Shown here: positions 40,416 through 48,076 of the stretch, in pieces
Position numbering within the stretch: position 1 is the stretch's first letter
Layout of the letters: every line of letters starts with the position of its first letter
Assembly: GCA_947063485.1 (NCBI GenBank)
Contig: CAMSSU010000007.1
Location: 1-53,709 of the forward strand
Source of the DNA: an uncultured Clostridia bacterium
Lineage (GTDB): Bacteria; Bacillota; Clostridia; Christensenellales; Christensenellaceae
Direction: 5' to 3'
Length of the DNA stretch: 53,709 nt
The notes under the pieces: model-generated
Told to the model about the DNA's origin: nothing
Database searches by the model: none
What the model saw: the letters and a program-made list of their open reading frames with translations, nothing else
Made by a program: the position numbers and the translations under genes

Positions 40416-40749
40416 CACTTTTCTCCTCTCCAATTAAAATATCAATTAGCTTTTTCGCAACTTCCCATTCTTCCCGCAGCCGCTGATACGTCTGTTTTCC
40501 ATGCTTTGTGATGCTGTAGTATCTTCTGCGCGCGCCGGTCTGCTCGTCGCCCCAATAGGAATAGATGCAGCCCGATTCCTCCAGCCTGCGGAAAGCCGTA
40601 TACAGCGTGGCCTCTTTGAGCTCATACTGCTGATCCGTCTTCTGCTGAATCGCCTTATTGATCTCGTAGCCATAGCTATCTCCCTGCAGCAGATGCGCCA
40701 GGATGATGGTTTCCGTATGGCCGCGGATTAAATCCGAAGCAATCGCCAT
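40405..40749 (-). CDS. PadR family transcriptional regulator
   Basis: A 114-residue winged-helix regulator. The conserved SDLIRGHTETIILAHLLQG start, SYGYEINKAI and ATLYTAFRRLEESGCI segments, and the YYSITKHGKQTYQRL wing match PadR. The ATG at 40749 has AGGAG upstream. It is the first gene of an operon with the DUF1700-like and DUF4097 proteins and is likely an autorepressor. The region around the promoter (40779-40825) contains several ATAC/GTAT half-sites that could serve as the operator; no clear ATGT-N8-ACAT palindrome was found. Confidence 0.95.
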   Translation of the reverse strand: MAIASDLIRGHTETIILAHLLQGDSYGYEINKAIQQKTDQQYELKEATLYTAFRRLEESGCIYSYWGDEQTGARRRYYSITKHGKQTYQRLREEWEVAKKLIDILIGEEKSDER

Positions 40750-40778
40750 GCTCCCGCTCCTTTCTTCTCTTTTAATAT

Positions 40779-40807
40779 ATAGTATACCGTAATACCTCAT
40801 CTGTCAA
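40779..40807 (-). promoter_or_regulatory. padR operon promoter
   Basis: Consensus TTGACA (-35, 40807-40802), 17-base spacer and TACTAT (-10, 40784-40779). Alternating TATAC/GTATT sequence across the -10 region could be bound by the PadR protein. Confidence 0.8.
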
Positions 40808-40904
40808 TGTATATTTGTATCCAAACTATATCTTTTTTCCCTGCTGCCCTCTCCCAGGCCAAATAAAGGCTAAAGCGCGGGCCATCACCTGCCGCTTTGG
40901 ATGC

Positions 40905-40940
40905 AAAAAACAAACCTGAAGCAAGGCCGCTTCAGGTTCA
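40905..40940 (-). terminator. terminator of the 86-aa protein gene
   Basis: Perfect 10-bp stem AACCTGAAGC (40913-40922) with GCTTCAGGTT (40929-40938), followed on the minus strand by a T-rich run. Confidence 0.88.
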
Positions 40941-40952
40941 TTCTCATCGATT

Positions 40953-41213
40953 TTATGTTTCAAGGAGCTCAAAACTCTTCGCAAAAGCCTCCAAATCGTC
41001 TATCAGGAACAGATCGCTGCTCCATTTTCCCGGCCAGACCGCGTATAGCGTGGAATCACCGTGTACCACTCTTTGGTAGGCCGCAAAAACTTCTGGGAGA
41101 TCGGATTTATTTTTATGGTGCATTTGCGACACTTCCCCATCTTTTCCAACCTCAATATAGCAGACTGTGCTCCCAGTATACGGAAAATACTCCTGCTCTT
41201 TCGCGCTTCTCAT
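40953..41213 (-). CDS. hypothetical 86-residue protein
   Basis: Not recognised. It is soluble, mildly acidic, with no membrane segment, no Cys motif and Trp/Tyr/Phe-rich ends; a PEVFAAYQRVVHG helix is followed by STLYAVWPGKWSSDLFLID. It is supported as a gene by a good GGAGG site 7 bases before the ATG, a well-formed promoter and a strong terminator. The size and aromatic content suggest a small ligand- or protein-binding fold, but nothing more can be said. It lies next to, but is transcribed separately from, the bile salt hydrolase gene. Confidence 0.75.
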   Translation of the reverse strand: MRSAKEQEYFPYTGSTVCYIEVGKDGEVSQMHHKNKSDLPEVFAAYQRVVHGDSTLYAVWPGKWSSDLFLIDDLEAFAKSFELLET

Positions 41214-41234
41214 GCCATCGCCTCCTTTTTCCAG

Positions 41235-41263
41235 ATTATAGCAAGTCTCTGCCAGAGAATCAA
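41235..41263 (-). promoter_or_regulatory. promoter of the 86-aa protein gene
   Basis: TTGATT (-35, 41263-41258), 17-base spacer and TATAAT (-10, 41240-41235). It lies in the 60-bp gap after the bile salt hydrolase stop. Confidence 0.82.
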
Positions 41264-41273
41264 GCTTTGCAAA

Positions 41274-42257
41274 CTATTTCCTATTCTGCCACCGAATCTG
41301 CTCCTGCATCATAAGCGGATACCGCGCCAGCTTCTCGCTATCCAGATTCTCTTCTTTCATATCGACTGCTGTAATCTGATGGTTATCATAGGTGGTATAG
41401 TAATAGATGCCCTGATCCGCGTTGCAGCAGGAAGTGTAGATCGTAATTTCAAATGCCCCGCCGTCCACTTCACAGCACCCTCTTTGCTGTTCCACGGCGC
41501 CTAGAATGTGGAAAAACTGGCTCACGCTCTCCAGCTCCGAATCCCCGGAAACCGCGTTCATCTTTGTGAATGCCACCCGGACGAACCGGGATTGCGAGGA
41601 GAGATCCCCCGGCATTCCCAGCGCTCCCATGCCCCGGCTATATGCCTGAAGCGGCAATGCGCTGGAAAAGCGATTTTTCGGCTCTTTAGGCGATAAATGC
41701 ATGTAGTTGTTCAGCGCAAACATCTGCTCATCAAAGGGAGGGTTATTGGTCAAAACGCCCGCGGGGTTCGCATAAATCCGCAGCCCTTCCCGGACGGCCT
41801 CCAGGGTGATCACCTCGTTTTTGTCCGCGATGATCCAGTGCAGCTGCGCCTGCGGCAAATCCTGGCTAAAGGGAATATCCACAAGATGAATATTTGCCAG
41901 AAGCTCTTTGGCTTCCACTACCGTGGCGCATTGCCCAAGAACCCAGAAAATCAGCTCAAACGGCGCGATGTTGTCCTTGCCCGGCACTTTTTGCTTTTCA
42001 TAGTGCGCATTTCCCACAAAATTGAGCCCCGCCATGCCCAGGCCTTTTTCATTTACCGCATCGTAATAAAGCGGAACTCCCTGGGCCACATGGGCCATCC
42101 CGATCATCGCATAGTGCCGTTGCATTTGCTCCACGCATCGAAAAGAAAATGGATAACTGCGCGGCGTTATCACAATTTCCTCGCCGTAAGAACAGTCGTA
42201 ATCGAGCGTTCTGCCAAAATAGAAATCCTTCGTTTGATATGTCGCCGCTGTGCACAT
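41274..42257 (-). CDS. choloylglycine hydrolase family protein (probable bile salt hydrolase)
   Basis: N-terminal nucleophile hydrolase of 327 residues, the usual size. Met1 is followed by Cys2, which becomes the catalytic N-terminal Cys after Met removal. Other active-site residues fall at the family positions shifted by about two: Arg16, Asp19, Asn79, Asn171/172 and Arg224/227. It most likely deconjugates glycine- or taurine-conjugated bile acids in the cytoplasm; penicillin V acylase is the alternative, and the sequence alone does not settle this. The ATG at 42257 (GGAGG upstream) is certain because Cys2 must follow it. No -35/-10 pair is clear; the leader holds a 9-bp inverted repeat. It supports a gut habitat. 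Confidence 0.93.
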   Translation of the reverse strand: MCTAATYQTKDFYFGRTLDYDCSYGEEIVITPRSYPFSFRCVEQMQRHYAMIGMAHVAQGVPLYYDAVNEKGLGMAGLNFVGNAHYEKQKVPGKDNIAPFELIFWVLGQCATVVEAKELLANIHLVDIPFSQDLPQAQLHWIIADKNEVITLEAVREGLRIYANPAGVLTNNPPFDEQMFALNNYMHLSPKEPKNRFSSALPLQAYSRGMGALGMPGDLSSQSRFVRVAFTKMNAVSGDSELESVSQFFHILGAVEQQRGCCEVDGGAFEITIYTSCCNADQGIYYYTTYDNHQITAVDMKEENLDSEKLARYPLMMQEQIRWQNRK

Positions 42258-42530
42258 AACTTGCCTCCATCTGCCTGGTTTATTTTTAGGAAAACTTCGC
42301 TCCAAAACTCTCGGTTTCCTTTCAGATAAGAGAGTTTTATATCATTTCTTCCCTTTTCATTATTCATCTCTCTCTGCCTTCTTATACCACCATAGCAGGG
42401 CAAAGCTGCTTTCTATTTGTTGTGTTGTATTTCGTGTTGCATTTTTCTAAAAAACATTCAAATTATGTACAAAATTTTGGAAGCGCCTGCAAATAGTTAT
42501 AATTGGTTTTTCGCCCAACAAAGGCAAAAA
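42258..42530. other. gene-free stretch before the bile salt hydrolase
   Basis: AT-rich relative to its neighbours. It holds the ribosome binding site and a possible hairpin (AAAACTCTC at 42304-42312 with GAGAGTTTT at 42330-42338). No convincing promoter is seen. A small minus-strand open frame ending inside the hydrolase gene is not supported. Confidence 0.6.
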
Positions 42531-42531
42531 T

Positions 42532-42559
42532 AAAAAACCACTCTTATAGAGTGGTTTTA
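42532..42559 (-). terminator. terminator of the tRNA-Thr-tRNA-Pro unit
   Basis: 7-bp stem CCACTCT (42538-42544) with AGAGTGG (42548-42554) and a T-run on the minus strand. Confidence 0.9.
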
Positions 42560-42566
42560 ACTTTGG

Positions 42567-42640
<74 letters not shown>

Positions 42641-42716
42641 TGGAGCTGATGAGCAGACTCGAACTGCCGACCTACGCCTTACCAAGGCGTTGCGCTACCA
42701 ACTGTGCCACATCAGC
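42641..42716 (-). tRNA. tRNA-Thr (anticodon GGT)
   Basis: 73-base body (42644-42716) plus an encoded CCA (42641-42643). Acceptor GCTGATG/CATCAGC, anticodon stem ACGCC/GGCGT around TTGGTAA (anticodon GGT), T-arm with GTTCGAG. It is the first gene of a two-tRNA transcript from the promoter just upstream. Confidence 0.95.
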
Positions 42717-42726
42717 GTGCCTACAT

Positions 42727-42755
42727 AGTATACAACACCTTGCAAGGAATTTCAA
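42727..42755 (-). promoter_or_regulatory. tRNA operon promoter
   Basis: TTGAAA (-35, 42755-42750), 17-base spacer and TATACT (-10, 42732-42727), ending 11 bases before tRNA-Thr. The -35 lies just past the sortase stop codon. Confidence 0.82.
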
Positions 42756-42762
42756 GATCTTT

Positions 42763-43533
42763 TTATTGCGAAACTGCAACCAATTTTGCCTGAACGATGA
42801 AGCGCTTGCTCTGGCTGGTTTTGGTGCAGGTTGAGAGCGTCACAATGCGCTCGGTTACATTCACCGAAACGTCCGTTTTGATGTCGGACTGTGCAATGGC
42901 AGAATCCAGGTAGGCGCGGTATTGCTCATCCGTGGTAAAGTTAAACGGCACGTTCTCCATCTTGGCATCGATTTCATAGGCCGCAAAAACTTCCAGCCGG
43001 TAGACCTGCTCTTTTGTATAGAGCATGAAAACCGGGTGTTGATCGTAGTATTCCTGGTTCTTATATTCGATGAGCGAGCCGAACATCGCGCCGCTGTTCA
43101 TGCGGTGCCCATAAATCACCGTATTGGCATCCCAGAAGCGTGCATGGTTGCGGCTATCCATAAAGATGCTGCCGTATTTATGCTGCTCTCCCTCAAAGAC
43201 ATGGTTCAGATAATAGGTATTATCCTCGCCCTGCACGATGGGATAGTTGATCACCGTCCCGTCCAGATAAAGCCAGCCGATAAAATCCGGGTTGATGGCA
43301 GCAAGAGCATCGTAATCCACCGTAAATTTTTCGTCCTCACCCTTGTTACCCTGAGGGATATTGACATACTGCGTCATGCCATCCATCAAGTCATCGCCCT
43401 TTTTATATTCGAAGTAGGAAGAAAGCAGAATTCCCACACAAATAACCGCCCCCAGCGCACAGACGATGATGGCAAGATTCAAAAATGATTTCCGTCTTTT
43501 TCTGCTATGCTTTCCAGCCTTTTGCTCTCTCAT
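42763..43533 (-). CDS. srtB: class B sortase
   Basis: Cysteine transpeptidase anchoring proteins to the cell wall, 256 residues. It has a basic N-terminus and membrane anchor (17-40). The catalytic triad is His143 (YGHRM), Cys236 (TLSTC) and Arg244 (KRFIVQ). The NPDFIGWLYLDGTVINYPIVQG segment (interrupted here at 20 residues: NPDFIGWLYLDGTVINYPIV) is typical of class B. The ATG at 43533 has GGAGG upstream. No substrate with an LPxTG- or NPQTN-like signal is visible in the window, so it is probably a housekeeping or orphan copy. It lies between the tRNA promoter and the divergent pdaA gene. Confidence 0.94.
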   Translation of the reverse strand: MREQKAGKHSRKRRKSFLNLAIIVCALGAVICVGILLSSYFEYKKGDDLMDGMTQYVNIPQGNKGEDEKFTVDYDALAAINPDFIGWLYLDGTVINYPIVQGEDNTYYLNHVFEGEQHKYGSIFMDSRNHARFWDANTVIYGHRMNSGAMFGSLIEYKNQEYYDQHPVFMLYTKEQVYRLEVFAAYEIDAKMENVPFNFTTDEQYRAYLDSAIAQSDIKTDVSVNVTERIVTLSTCTKTSQSKRFIVQAKLVAVSQ

Positions 43534-43596
43534 AATACGCCTCCGTTTTTGCACCCCTATTCTATCACATCCCTCCCCATTTTCCTAGAGCATTTT

Positions 43597-43624
43597 GCAT
43601 AAAAAAGCGTTTGTTTTCATAGTT
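43597..43624 (+). promoter_or_regulatory. possible forespore sigma-G type promoter for pdaA
   Basis: GCATA (43597-43601), a 16-base spacer and CATAGTT (43618-43624) resemble the sigma-G pattern (GxATR, then CATxxTA) with one mismatch. In B. subtilis pdaA is sigma-G dependent. The match is weak evidence alone. Confidence 0.35.
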
Positions 43625-43651
43625 TTTACTAATTGGTTCAGGAGGTTTTCC

Positions 43652-44464
43652 ATGAAAAGCAAAAGCAATTTTGTAATCGGCAGCTGCATTGCCTGCCTGT
43701 TTGGGCTGGCCTTTGCTCTTGTTTATATGACGCTCGCCCCAAGCTCGACGACTGTCGCGCATACGGCAGAGAAATCCTATAGCTGGTATTATAAACCCAG
43801 GGAAGACGGCCAGCAGCCCATCGTCGCAGACGACGCATCTTTTCTTGACGATTATAACCTCATCTATCTGGGGGACCCCAACTCCAAATCCATCTACCTG
43901 ACCTTTGACTCGGGCTATGAGAACGGCTATACCGAGAAGATCCTCGACGTTTTAAAGGAAAAAAACGCCCCTGCGGCCTTTTTCGTCACCGGGCACTATA
44001 TGAAGAGTAATCCAGAAATCATCAAGCGCATGAAGGATGAGGGACATCTCGTCTGCAACCATACGGTAAACCATGCGGATCTTTCCGCTACTACCGACAT
44101 CGCCACCTATCAAAAAGAGCTGGATGGGCTCTGCGAGCTCTATCAGGAAATTACCGGCGAGCAGATGCCGCGCTTTATGCGCCCGCCGGAGGGAAAATAC
44201 AGCGAGGCCATGCTGAAAATCGTTCAGGAAATGGGCTATACCCCGGTTTTCTGGAGCTTTGCCTATAAGGATTGGCTCAACGACGCCCAGCCGGATACTG
44301 CCGCCGCCAAGAAAACCATCCTGACGCGCACGCATCCCGGCGAGATCGCCCTGCTGCATTCTACCTCGGCTACAAACGCCGCCGTGCTGGGCGAAGTGAT
44401 CGACACCTGGCGGGCAGATGGCTACGAGATCCACAGCATCGAGGAGCTGGTCTCGGCACAATGA
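43652..44464 (+). CDS. pdaA: delta-lactam-biosynthetic polysaccharide deacetylase (PdaA-like)
   Basis: Carbohydrate esterase 4 enzyme that removes acetyl groups from muramic acid in spore cortex peptidoglycan, allowing muramic-delta-lactam formation needed for germination. It has 270 residues with an N-terminal signal/anchor segment (8-30). PdaA features are YLTFDSGYENGYTEKIL (the second Asp of the usual FDDG is replaced, as in PdaA), HxxxH as HTVNH, and RPPEGKYSE. GGAGG precedes the ATG at 43652; an ATG-less extension upstream is not favoured. It supports a spore-forming lifestyle. Confidence 0.93.
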   Translation: MKSKSNFVIGSCIACLFGLAFALVYMTLAPSSTTVAHTAEKSYSWYYKPREDGQQPIVADDASFLDDYNLIYLGDPNSKSIYLTFDSGYENGYTEKILDVLKEKNAPAAFFVTGHYMKSNPEIIKRMKDEGHLVCNHTVNHADLSATTDIATYQKELDGLCELYQEITGEQMPRFMRPPEGKYSEAMLKIVQEMGYTPVFWSFAYKDWLNDAQPDTAAAKKTILTRTHPGEIALLHSTSATNAAVLGEVIDTWRADGYEIHSIEELVSAQ

Positions 44465-44488
44465 CGCCATCCCAAATCAAAACAAATA

Positions 44489-44518
44489 AAAAAGAGCCTT
44501 TTATAAGGCTCTTTTTTG
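44489..44518. terminator. bidirectional terminator between pdaA and ileS
   Basis: 10-bp stem AAAGAGCCTT/AAGGCTCTTT with a TTAT loop (44491-44514), A-run on the left and T-run on the right; it serves both convergent genes. Confidence 0.92.
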
Positions 44519-44524
44519 TGTTCG

Positions 44525-47500
44525 CTATTTCTTCTCTACAGAGAAGGTTGCGCTCATGCCGTTGATATCCCACTGCTTCTGGTAGCCGGAAAGCGCGCCA
44601 TAGGCAACTTCATCCGCCAGTGTTTCCCCGGCGACTTCGCTCTCGTTCTCCCGGAGAATCTCTGCAACCTCGCCCTCCGAGACGGCCAAGCGGATGTGAT
44701 CCGTCACTTCAAAGCCCGCCTCCTTACGCATGGTCTGCACTTTGCTGATGATCTCCCGGATATTGCCTTCCAGGATCAGCTCAGGCGTCAGCGTCTCATC
44801 CAAAATGACGGCGATTTCGCCCTCGGTTTCCACGGCAAAGCCCTCCTTCTGCATGGGCTCGATGAGCAGATCCGCTTCTGTCAGCGAAACTTCCGCTCCA
44901 TTGGCTGCAAAGGTATAGGCACCGCCGTTTGCAACGGCCTTTACAACCGCGCTGCCATCCGCCTCTGCCAGATGCGAACGGATTGCTCCCAGCAGCTTGC
45001 CGTATTTTGGTCCAAGCGTCTTGAGCTGGGGCTTGACCTGATAGGTGATGAACTGCTCCATCGCGGCGCCCAGCTGCACATTCTTGACGTTGAGCTCGCC
45101 TTTGATGACTTCCTGATACTGCTCTGGCAGCTGCTCCACGCCGCCGACATACAGCGCCGAAAGCGGCTGGCGGTTCTTGAGCCCGGCTGTGTTGCGGCAG
45201 GCGCGCCCCAGGGTAACGATGGAGAGCACGCTGTCCATATTCTCTTCCAGTTTTTCATCGATGCGGGCGGCATCTGCCATGGGATAGGCGCAGAGATGCA
45301 CGCTCTCGGGCGCGTTCTTATCCACGCTGCGCACGAGGTTTTGGTAGATCGTCTCGGCGATAAAGGGCGTGAACGGCGCGATGAGGCGGATAAATGTCTC
45401 GAGGACGGTATAGAGCGTCATATACGCATCAATCTTATCCTGCGTCATCTCGCTGCCCCAGTAGCGCTCGCGGCCGCGGCGGACATACCAGTTGGAAAGC
45501 TCATCTACAAACGCCGCAAGCTCCCGCGTCGCCTCAGTAATATGGTATCCATCCAGGAAATCCGTCACTTTTCTGACGGTGGAATTCAGCCGGGAGAGCA
45601 CCCAGCGATCCATGATGGAGAGGTTTTCCGTATCCGAAAGCGTGTATTTGGTCGGGTCGAACTGGTCGATTTCCGCGTAGAGGATATAGAACGCATAGGT
45701 GTTCCAAAGCGGCCCCATGAACTTGCGCTGTGCCTCGGAAACCGCGTCGCCGTAGAAGCGGCTGGGCAGCCAGGGCGCAGAGCCGGAATAGAAGTACCAG
45801 CGCACCGCGTCCGCGCCCTGCTTATCCAGCACAGACCACGGATCCACGACATTGCCGATATGCTTGCTCATCTTGCGGCCGTCTTTATCCTGCACATGCC
45901 CCAGCACAATGCAGTTTTCAAAGGGTGCCTTGCCGAATACCGCCGTCCCGATGGCCAGCAGCGTATAGAACCAGCCGCGCGTCTGATCCACGGCCTCGCT
46001 GATGAAGTTGGCCGGGAAGCGCTTCTCGAATTCTTCCTTATGCTCAAAGGGATAGTGCCACTGAGCAAAGGGCATGGAGCCGGAATCATACCAGCAGTCG
46101 ATGACTTCCGGGGCCCGGTGCATCCTGCCGCCGCACTCCGGGCACTTCAGCGTGATTTTGTCGATAAACGGCTTATGCAGCTCGATATCATCCGGAACGC
46201 CCTCACCCATCTCTTTGAGCTCTGCGATGCTGCCCACCACATGAATGTGCCCGCAGTCGCAGACCCAGATGGGAAGCGGTGTGCCCCAGTAGCGCTCTCT
46301 GGAGATGCCCCAGTCGATGACATTATCCAGGAAGTTGCCCATGCGGCCGTCCCGGATATTTTCAGGCAGCCAGTTGACGCCGGCGTTGTTCTTCATCAAT
46401 TCGTCGTGCAGTGCCGTCATCTTGATGAACCAGGTGCTTCTGGCGTAATAGATGAGCGGCGTATTGCAGCGCCAGCAGAAGGGATAGCTATGCGTGAATT
46501 CCGGCGCATCAAAGAGCAGGCCCTTTTCCTCCAGCGCCTCGATGACTTTGGGATCCGCATCCTTGACGAACATGCCGTCCCAGGGCGTCCCCCCGCAGAG
46601 CTCACCTTTGGTATTGACCAGCTGAATGAAGGGCAGGTTATTTTCCCGGCAGACCCGGGCGTCATCCTCGCCAAAAGCCGGCGCGTTGTGCACGATGCCC
46701 GTGCCGTCTGTCGTCGTAACATAATCATCTGCGATGATATAATGCGCCTTGCCCTGGCCTTCGCAGGCCTTGGCTGTGCACTCAAACAGCGGCTCATAGC
46801 TTCTGCCCACCAGCTCGCTGCCCAGATACGTCTGCACAATCTCGGCGCCCTCGCCCAGCACCTGCTCCACCAAATCCTTTGCCAGGATATAAGCTTTTCC
46901 ATCCTTCACCGCTTTCGCATACTGCACATTTGCGTTGACGCACAGGCAGACGTTGGAAGGCAGCGTCCAGGGCGTGGTCGTCCAGGCCAGATAGGCGGCA
47001 TCATCATCCGTGCATTTGAAAATCGCCGTGGCCGATCGCTCGGTGATATCCTGATACCCCTGGGCAACCTCATGCGAGGAAAGCGCCGTTCCGCAGCGCG
47101 GGCAATAGGGGACGATCTTATGCCCCTTATACAGCAGACCCTTTTCGTGAATCTGCTTGAGCGACCACCAGACGGATTCGATGTAGTTGTTGTCGTAAGT
47201 GATATAGGGATTTTCCATATCCGCCCAGTAGCCCACCCGGCGGCTCATCTCTTCCCATTCTCCCTTATATTTCCAGACGCTCTCCTTGCACTTCTGGATA
47301 AACGGCTCGACGCCATACTGCTCGATCTGCTCCTTGCCGTCCAGATGCAGCAGCTTTTCCACTTCCAGCTCGACGGGCAGGCCGTGGGTATCCCAGCCGG
47401 CCTTGCGCAGCACATTATAGCCCTGCATCGCCTTATAGCGCGGGAATAAATCCTTGATGCAGCGCGTCAAAATATGGCCGATATGCGGCTTGCCATTTGC

Positions 47501-47647
47501 GGTGGGCGGGCCGTCATAAAAGGTAAATTCCGGCCGCCCTTCTCCGGCTGCCTGCGCCTTTTTGAAGATCTGCTCCCTTTCCCAGAAGGAGAGCACCTCT
47601 TCCTCTCTTCCGATAAAATTCAGATCCGTGCTTACTTTTTGATACAT
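44525..47647 (-). CDS. ileS: isoleucyl-tRNA synthetase
   Basis: Class I synthetase of 1040 residues. HIGH is at residues 55-58 (GKPHIGH), and the KMSKS loop reads KMSKH near residue 593 (KDGRKMSKHIGN). The CP1 editing domain (TTTPWTLPSN near 240) is complete. Zinc-type Cys pairs occur (CPRCG, CWRCN, CPECG). Length and motifs resemble the IleRS type common in Clostridia (IleRS2-like, often mupirocin tolerant); that is inference. The ATG at 47647 is 7 bases past AGGAG; an ATG 6 bases earlier is too close to that site. The frame stays open through the T-box leader, which is not coding. Confidence 0.97.
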   Translation of the reverse strand: MYQKVSTDLNFIGREEEVLSFWEREQIFKKAQAAGEGRPEFTFYDGPPTANGKPHIGHILTRCIKDLFPRYKAMQGYNVLRKAGWDTHGLPVELEVEKLLHLDGKEQIEQYGVEPFIQKCKESVWKYKGEWEEMSRRVGYWADMENPYITYDNNYIESVWWSLKQIHEKGLLYKGHKIVPYCPRCGTALSSHEVAQGYQDITERSATAIFKCTDDDAAYLAWTTTPWTLPSNVCLCVNANVQYAKAVKDGKAYILAKDLVEQVLGEGAEIVQTYLGSELVGRSYEPLFECTAKACEGQGKAHYIIADDYVTTTDGTGIVHNAPAFGEDDARVCRENNLPFIQLVNTKGELCGGTPWDGMFVKDADPKVIEALEEKGLLFDAPEFTHSYPFCWRCNTPLIYYARSTWFIKMTALHDELMKNNAGVNWLPENIRDGRMGNFLDNVIDWGISRERYWGTPLPIWVCDCGHIHVVGSIAELKEMGEGVPDDIELHKPFIDKITLKCPECGGRMHRAPEVIDCWYDSGSMPFAQWHYPFEHKEEFEKRFPANFISEAVDQTRGWFYTLLAIGTAVFGKAPFENCIVLGHVQDKDGRKMSKHIGNVVDPWSVLDKQGADAVRWYFYSGSAPWLPSRFYGDAVSEAQRKFMGPLWNTYAFYILYAEIDQFDPTKYTLSDTENLSIMDRWVLSRLNSTVRKVTDFLDGYHITEATRELAAFVDELSNWYVRRGRERYWGSEMTQDKIDAYMTLYTVLETFIRLIAPFTPFIAETIYQNLVRSVDKNAPESVHLCAYPMADAARIDEKLEENMDSVLSIVTLGRACRNTAGLKNRQPLSALYVGGVEQLPEQYQEVIKGELNVKNVQLGAAMEQFITYQVKPQLKTLGPKYGKLLGAIRSHLAEADGSAVVKAVANGGAYTFAANGAEVSLTEADLLIEPMQKEGFAVETEGEIAVILDETLTPELILEGNIREIISKVQTMRKEAGFEVTDHIRLAVSEGEVAEILRENESEVAGETLADEVAYGALSGYQKQWDINGMSATFSVEKK

Positions 47648-47693
47648 CTCCATACTCCTCAGTTTTCTGATGTTTGTTTTCCCAGTCTGCCTC

Positions 47694-47900
47694 ATAAAAA
47701 AAGCCCCTTCGCTATAGGGCGAAGAGACCGCGGTACCACCTAAATTCCCCTTGCGGGGCACTTGATGCAGATAACGCCTGCCAGCGCGCGCCCTTTCGAA
47801 AAGTGATAACAAAGGAAGCTTCCCCCGCCAGGCTCGCACTCTCCCCGGCTCGCTTTGGATTCCCTTTCCCTGCCACGTCTTTTCAGGCGCTCTATATTCT
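47694..47900 (-). promoter_or_regulatory. T-box riboswitch of ileS
   Basis: The T-box sequence AGGTGGTACCGCGG lies at 47741-47728. It is followed by a terminator hairpin with CTTCGC/GCGAAG arms and a T-run (47724-47694). The upstream stem I region is about 150 bases. An ATC triplet near 47806 could be the isoleucine specifier codon. Uncharged tRNA-Ile would favour antitermination and so synthesis of IleRS. The T-box motif is clear; the specifier is inferred. Confidence 0.93.
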
Positions 47901-47906
47901 GCTCTT

Positions 47907-47935
47907 ATTATATTTTATCTTTCCCGATTTGTAAA
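47907..47935 (-). promoter_or_regulatory. ileS T-box promoter
   Basis: TTTACA (-35, 47935-47930), 17-base spacer and TATAAT (-10, 47912-47907), placing the transcript start near 47900. Confidence 0.87.
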
Positions 47936-48076
47936 GGCCGATTCGCGCGCCGAAAAAGATTGGGTAAAATTTCTTGGATACAGAATTCAAATTCTTGTAA
48001 CATTGGCTTTTCCGTCTGTTCATTTTTCCCTTCCCCTGCTATACTTATCTACGGAAAGTATCGTTTGGAGGCAGTC

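Noticed and set aside
42170..42403. Minus-strand 77-codon frame upstream of bile salt hydrolase
   Set aside because: It overlaps the hydrolase start out of frame and lacks a good binding site; an upstream regulatory peptide cannot be shown.
47648..47839. 64-codon N-terminal extension of ileS
   Set aside because: It overlaps the T-box leader, including the T-box sequence and terminator; the true start has its own ribosome binding site at 47647.
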